Origin: Haliscomenobacter sp.
GTDB lineage: Bacteria > Bacteroidota > Bacteroidia > Chitinophagales > Saprospiraceae
Direction: 5' to 3'
Assembly (NCBI RefSeq): GCF_016718685.1
Contig: NZ_JADKCX010000037.1
Coordinates: forward strand, 1-61,662
DNA: 61,662 nt
The notes under the pieces were generated by a model, which worked only from the letters and a program-made list of their open reading frames with translations, had not been told where the DNA came from and did not search any database. The translations under genes and the position numbers were made by a program. Positions 58,959 to 61,662 of the stretch are shown one piece after another. Positions within the stretch are counted from its first letter, which is position 1; every line of letters starts with the position of its first letter.

Positions 58959-61635
58959 ATGAAGTCTACACTGCTTGCCCTACTATTCCTATTTACCAAT
59001 ATCTTGCTTCAAGTTGACAGTTTTGCCAAGCCCATCGACCTCCGCTGCGAATACCTCCACAACCCACTGGGTGTAGATGTTTCCGCTCCTCGATTCACTT
59101 GGCGGCTTGATGATGTGCGTCGTGGCGCGGCACAAAGTGCTTACCAAATCTGGGTAGGTACCGATTCAGTGGGATTGTTACAAGGCAAAGGTTTGGCCTG
59201 GACTTCGGGTAAGATTTTATCCAGCCAGACACTGGTTGCCTACGCTGGCAAACCATTACCAGCATTCAGCAAGTTTTATTGGGCAGTTGCGGCCTGGGGC
59301 AGTGATGGGCAAAGATCGGTGTCCACGACTGCCCATTTCGAAACCGGAGTGATGCATGCTTCCAATTGGAAAGGTGCCTGGATTTCGGATACCCGCGACG
59401 TCAAAATTAAACCTGCGCCATATTTCCGCAAAACTTTTGACACAGCAAAAAAAGTCAAATCAGCTCGCGCTTACATTGCAGTAGCTGGATTGTACGAGTT
59501 GTCCATTAACGGTCAAATTATCGGTAATCATCGCCTTGATCCGATGTACACCCGCTTCGATCGGCGCACCTTGTATGTGACGCACGATGTGACCACTCAG
59601 CTGCAGCAGGGCAAAAACGCCATTGGGGTACTGCTGGGCAACGGCTGGTACAACCATCAGTCTACGGCGGTTTGGTATTTTCACGAAGCTCCCTGGCGCA
59701 ATCGGCCTACTTTTTGTCTCGATCTGCGTATTATTTACACCGATGGATCGGCGGAAACCATCAGCTCGGGCAAAGACTGGAAAACGGCCCTGAGTCCGGT
59801 CATTTTTAACAGCATTTATACCGCCGAACACTACGATGCTCGCCTGGAACAAACAGGTTGGAATACCGCGGATTTTGATGATGCCAAATGGAAAACGGTG
59901 ACCTACCGTGCCGCGCCTTCCACCAACATAGTTTCCCAACTCATGCACCCCATCCGCAATGTGGAGGAAATTGAGGTGAAAAAAATGAGTAAAATCAACG
60001 ATACCACTTATTTGTTCGATCTGGGGCGCAACATCTCTGGCGTGAGTAGCCTGCGGGTGAGGGGTGAAGCGGGAACACAAATTCGCCTGCGACATACCGA
60101 AAGATTGAACGAACAGGGTAGGGCAGACATGTCCAACATCGATGTGCATTACCGCCCCACGGATAACTCCGACCCTTTTCAAACCGACATTTTCATCCTC
60201 AAAGGAGGAGGGGAAGAAACTTTTATGCCCCGGTTCAATTACAAAGGTTTTCAGTATGTAGAAGTGAGCTTTGACCACCCGGTCAACCTCTCTGCAAGCA
60301 GCTTGAAAGGGTATTTCATGCATACTGATCTGCCGCAGTTGGGTCAGGTCAATTCTTCCAATCCTACGTTGGACAAAATCTGGTGGGCCACCAACAATGC
60401 CTATCTCTCCAACCTCTTTGGTTACCCGACAGACTGCCCTCAGCGTGAAAAAAATGGCTGGACGGGAGACGCCCACATCGCCAGCGAAACGGGTTTGTAC
60501 AATTACGATGGCATCACCGTGTACGAAAAATGGCTGGCCGACCACCGCGATGAACAACAACCCAACGGCGTGTTGCCTTCCATCATTCCCACCAGTGGCT
60601 GGGGTTATGAATGGGGCAATGGCCCCGATTGGACGAGCACGATTGCCATCATTCCCTGGAACATTTACTTGTTTTATGGGGATGCCAAACTGTTGAGCGA
60701 TTGTTACGACAACATCAAACGGTACGTGGATGCCATTACCGCGCAAAGCACTGATGGTCTGACCACCTGGGGACTCGGTGACTGGGTTCCGGTAAAATCC
60801 AAAGCCCCTGTCGAACTCACCTCCTCGATTTACTACTTCGTTGATGCAACGATTTTAGCCAAGGCGGCCAAGCTTCTGAAAAAGCCTGCCGATTACCAAA
60901 AGTACTCCGCCCTGGCGCAAAAAATTCAAAACGCCATCAATGCCAAATACCTCAATGCCGAGACGGGTATGTATGGAAACGGCACGCAAACCGAATTGAG
61001 CGCTCCCTTGCATTGGGGGCTCGTACCACCAATCCTCAAAGCCAAAGTAGCTGCAAACCTGGCCAAACGTGTCAAGACCGACAATGCCCACTTGGACGTA
61101 GGCCTGCTGGGTACCAAAACCATCCTCAATGCCCTGAGCGACAACGGCTATGCCGACCTGGCTTACCAAATTGCCGCCCAGGAAGATTTTCCCCTCCTGG
61201 GGCTGGTGGATCAAAAACGGAGCGACCACACTATTCGAAAACTGGCCCATCGACGCCAAGTCCGATATTTCCATGAACCACATCATGTTTGGGGAAATCG
61301 GAGCCTGGTATTACAAAGCCTTGGGCGGCATCAAGCCGGATCCGGCCATGCCGGGGTTCAAAAATATCCTCTTGCAGCCGCATTTTGTGGAGGGCCTGGA
61401 AGCGTTCAATGTCAGGTTCAAAACGCCGCAGGGAGAATTGGTATCCAGTTGGAAAAAAACGGAGGAGGGTATCCGTTATGTGCTTACCGTGCCACCCAAT
61501 AGCAGTGCTACGTTGAGGCTGGATTTAGAGGCAGGGCAAACGGTTTTTAATCAAGGTCAGGTGTGGCCGAGTGAGGCGAAAAGCGGCTTTTTAAAGAATT
61601 TAAAGTCAGGGAACTATGAGTTGTTGATCAAGTAA
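58959..61635 (+). CDS. Glycoside hydrolase family 78 alpha-L-rhamnosidase, frameshifted
   Basis: The signal MKSTLLALLFLFTNILLQVD leads an exported enzyme releasing terminal alpha-L-rhamnose from plant or microbial polysaccharides. Domains in order are: N-terminal Fn3-like (about 25-130), Bac_rhamnosid_N beta-sandwich (about 135-300, VAGLYELSINGQIIG), Bac_rhamnosid (about 310-420), the (alpha/alpha)6 barrel (about 430-780) with the GH78 motif DCPQREKNGWTGDAHIASE, and a C-terminal beta domain. After DLAYQIAAQEDF the frame breaks, and the +1 frame resumes with PSWGWWIKNGATTLFENW to 61635. One extra C in C4 at 61191-61194 explains it; the corrected length is 891 residues. Sits 31 nt after the CBM9-like gene. 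Confidence 0.92.
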
Positions 61636-61662
61636 ACAAAAGTAGGTTGCCCTTGCTTGTTT

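Noticed and set aside
59460..60746. 428-codon minus-strand open frame
   Set aside because: Antisense to the GH78 rhamnosidase; the plus-strand frame has clear GH78 motifs and a signal peptide.
1..61662. CRISPR array, prophage or insertion sequence
   Set aside because: No regularly spaced direct repeats of 25-40 bp, no transposase, integrase or phage structural genes were seen. The inverted repeats present have loops, not spacers.

Overview
The window looks like a chromosomal segment from a member of the Bacteroidota, most likely Saprospirales and close to Haliscomenobacter. That placement is inference. It rests on type IX secretion C-terminal domains of both kinds (a gliding-motility type B tail at 6631-9000 and a type A tail on the protein at 28304-32107), a TonB receptor with a carboxypeptidase-regulatory-like N-domain, DUF5916 and DUF2795 proteins, absence of clear Shine-Dalgarno sequences, and several TAnnTTTG promoter elements. 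No rRNA, tRNA, CRISPR array, insertion sequence or prophage gene was seen.

Layout. 1-9 kb: an edge-cut outer-membrane barrel protein, aspartate aminotransferase divergent from an acyl-CoA carboxyltransferase, a coiled-coil secreted protein, ArfB, a ChaN-like protein with a c-type cytochrome, and a large gliding-type surface protein. 9-16 kb (minus strand): TonB receptor, Sua5/YrdC, SpoU methylase, LppC-like lipoprotein, guaA. 16-25 kb: HtrA protease, a damaged biotin carboxylase, nhaD with a CBS protein, exported superoxide dismutase, copper ATPase, lipoprotein. 25-34 kb: 3-hydroxyacyl-CoA dehydrogenase with an SDR, UspA, a 1.27-kDa-residue-scale surface protein (about 1268 aa), PhoD phosphatase. 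34-44 kb: DEDDh exonuclease, a three-domain kinase/M23/aminotransferase fusion, DUF2306, sulfurtransferase, DUF5916, FAD oxidase, YeiH. 44-52 kb: sortilin-like repeat protein, SBF-like transporter, DEAD helicase, MacB-type permease. 52-61.6 kb: queA, transglutaminase-like protein, DUF2795, cmk, lipoprotein, Nudix-like protein, second DEAD helicase, CBM9-like protein and a GH78 rhamnosidase.

Most genes are housekeeping or envelope functions, in short operons of two or three. The two subunit genes of an acyl-CoA carboxylase lie 15 kb apart, and both have a TTGACATT motif upstream. The most interesting protein is the kinase-M23-phospholyase-like fusion at 34568-37623. The most interesting non-coding feature is a set of at least ten long intergenic hairpins of unlike sequence but common architecture, several starting exactly at a stop codon.

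At least nine genes are interrupted by one-base indels, nearly all in short homopolymer runs. This points to consensus errors in the assembly rather than real gene decay, and I give the corrected reading for each. The biotin carboxylase differs: about 75-80 codons are missing from its middle.
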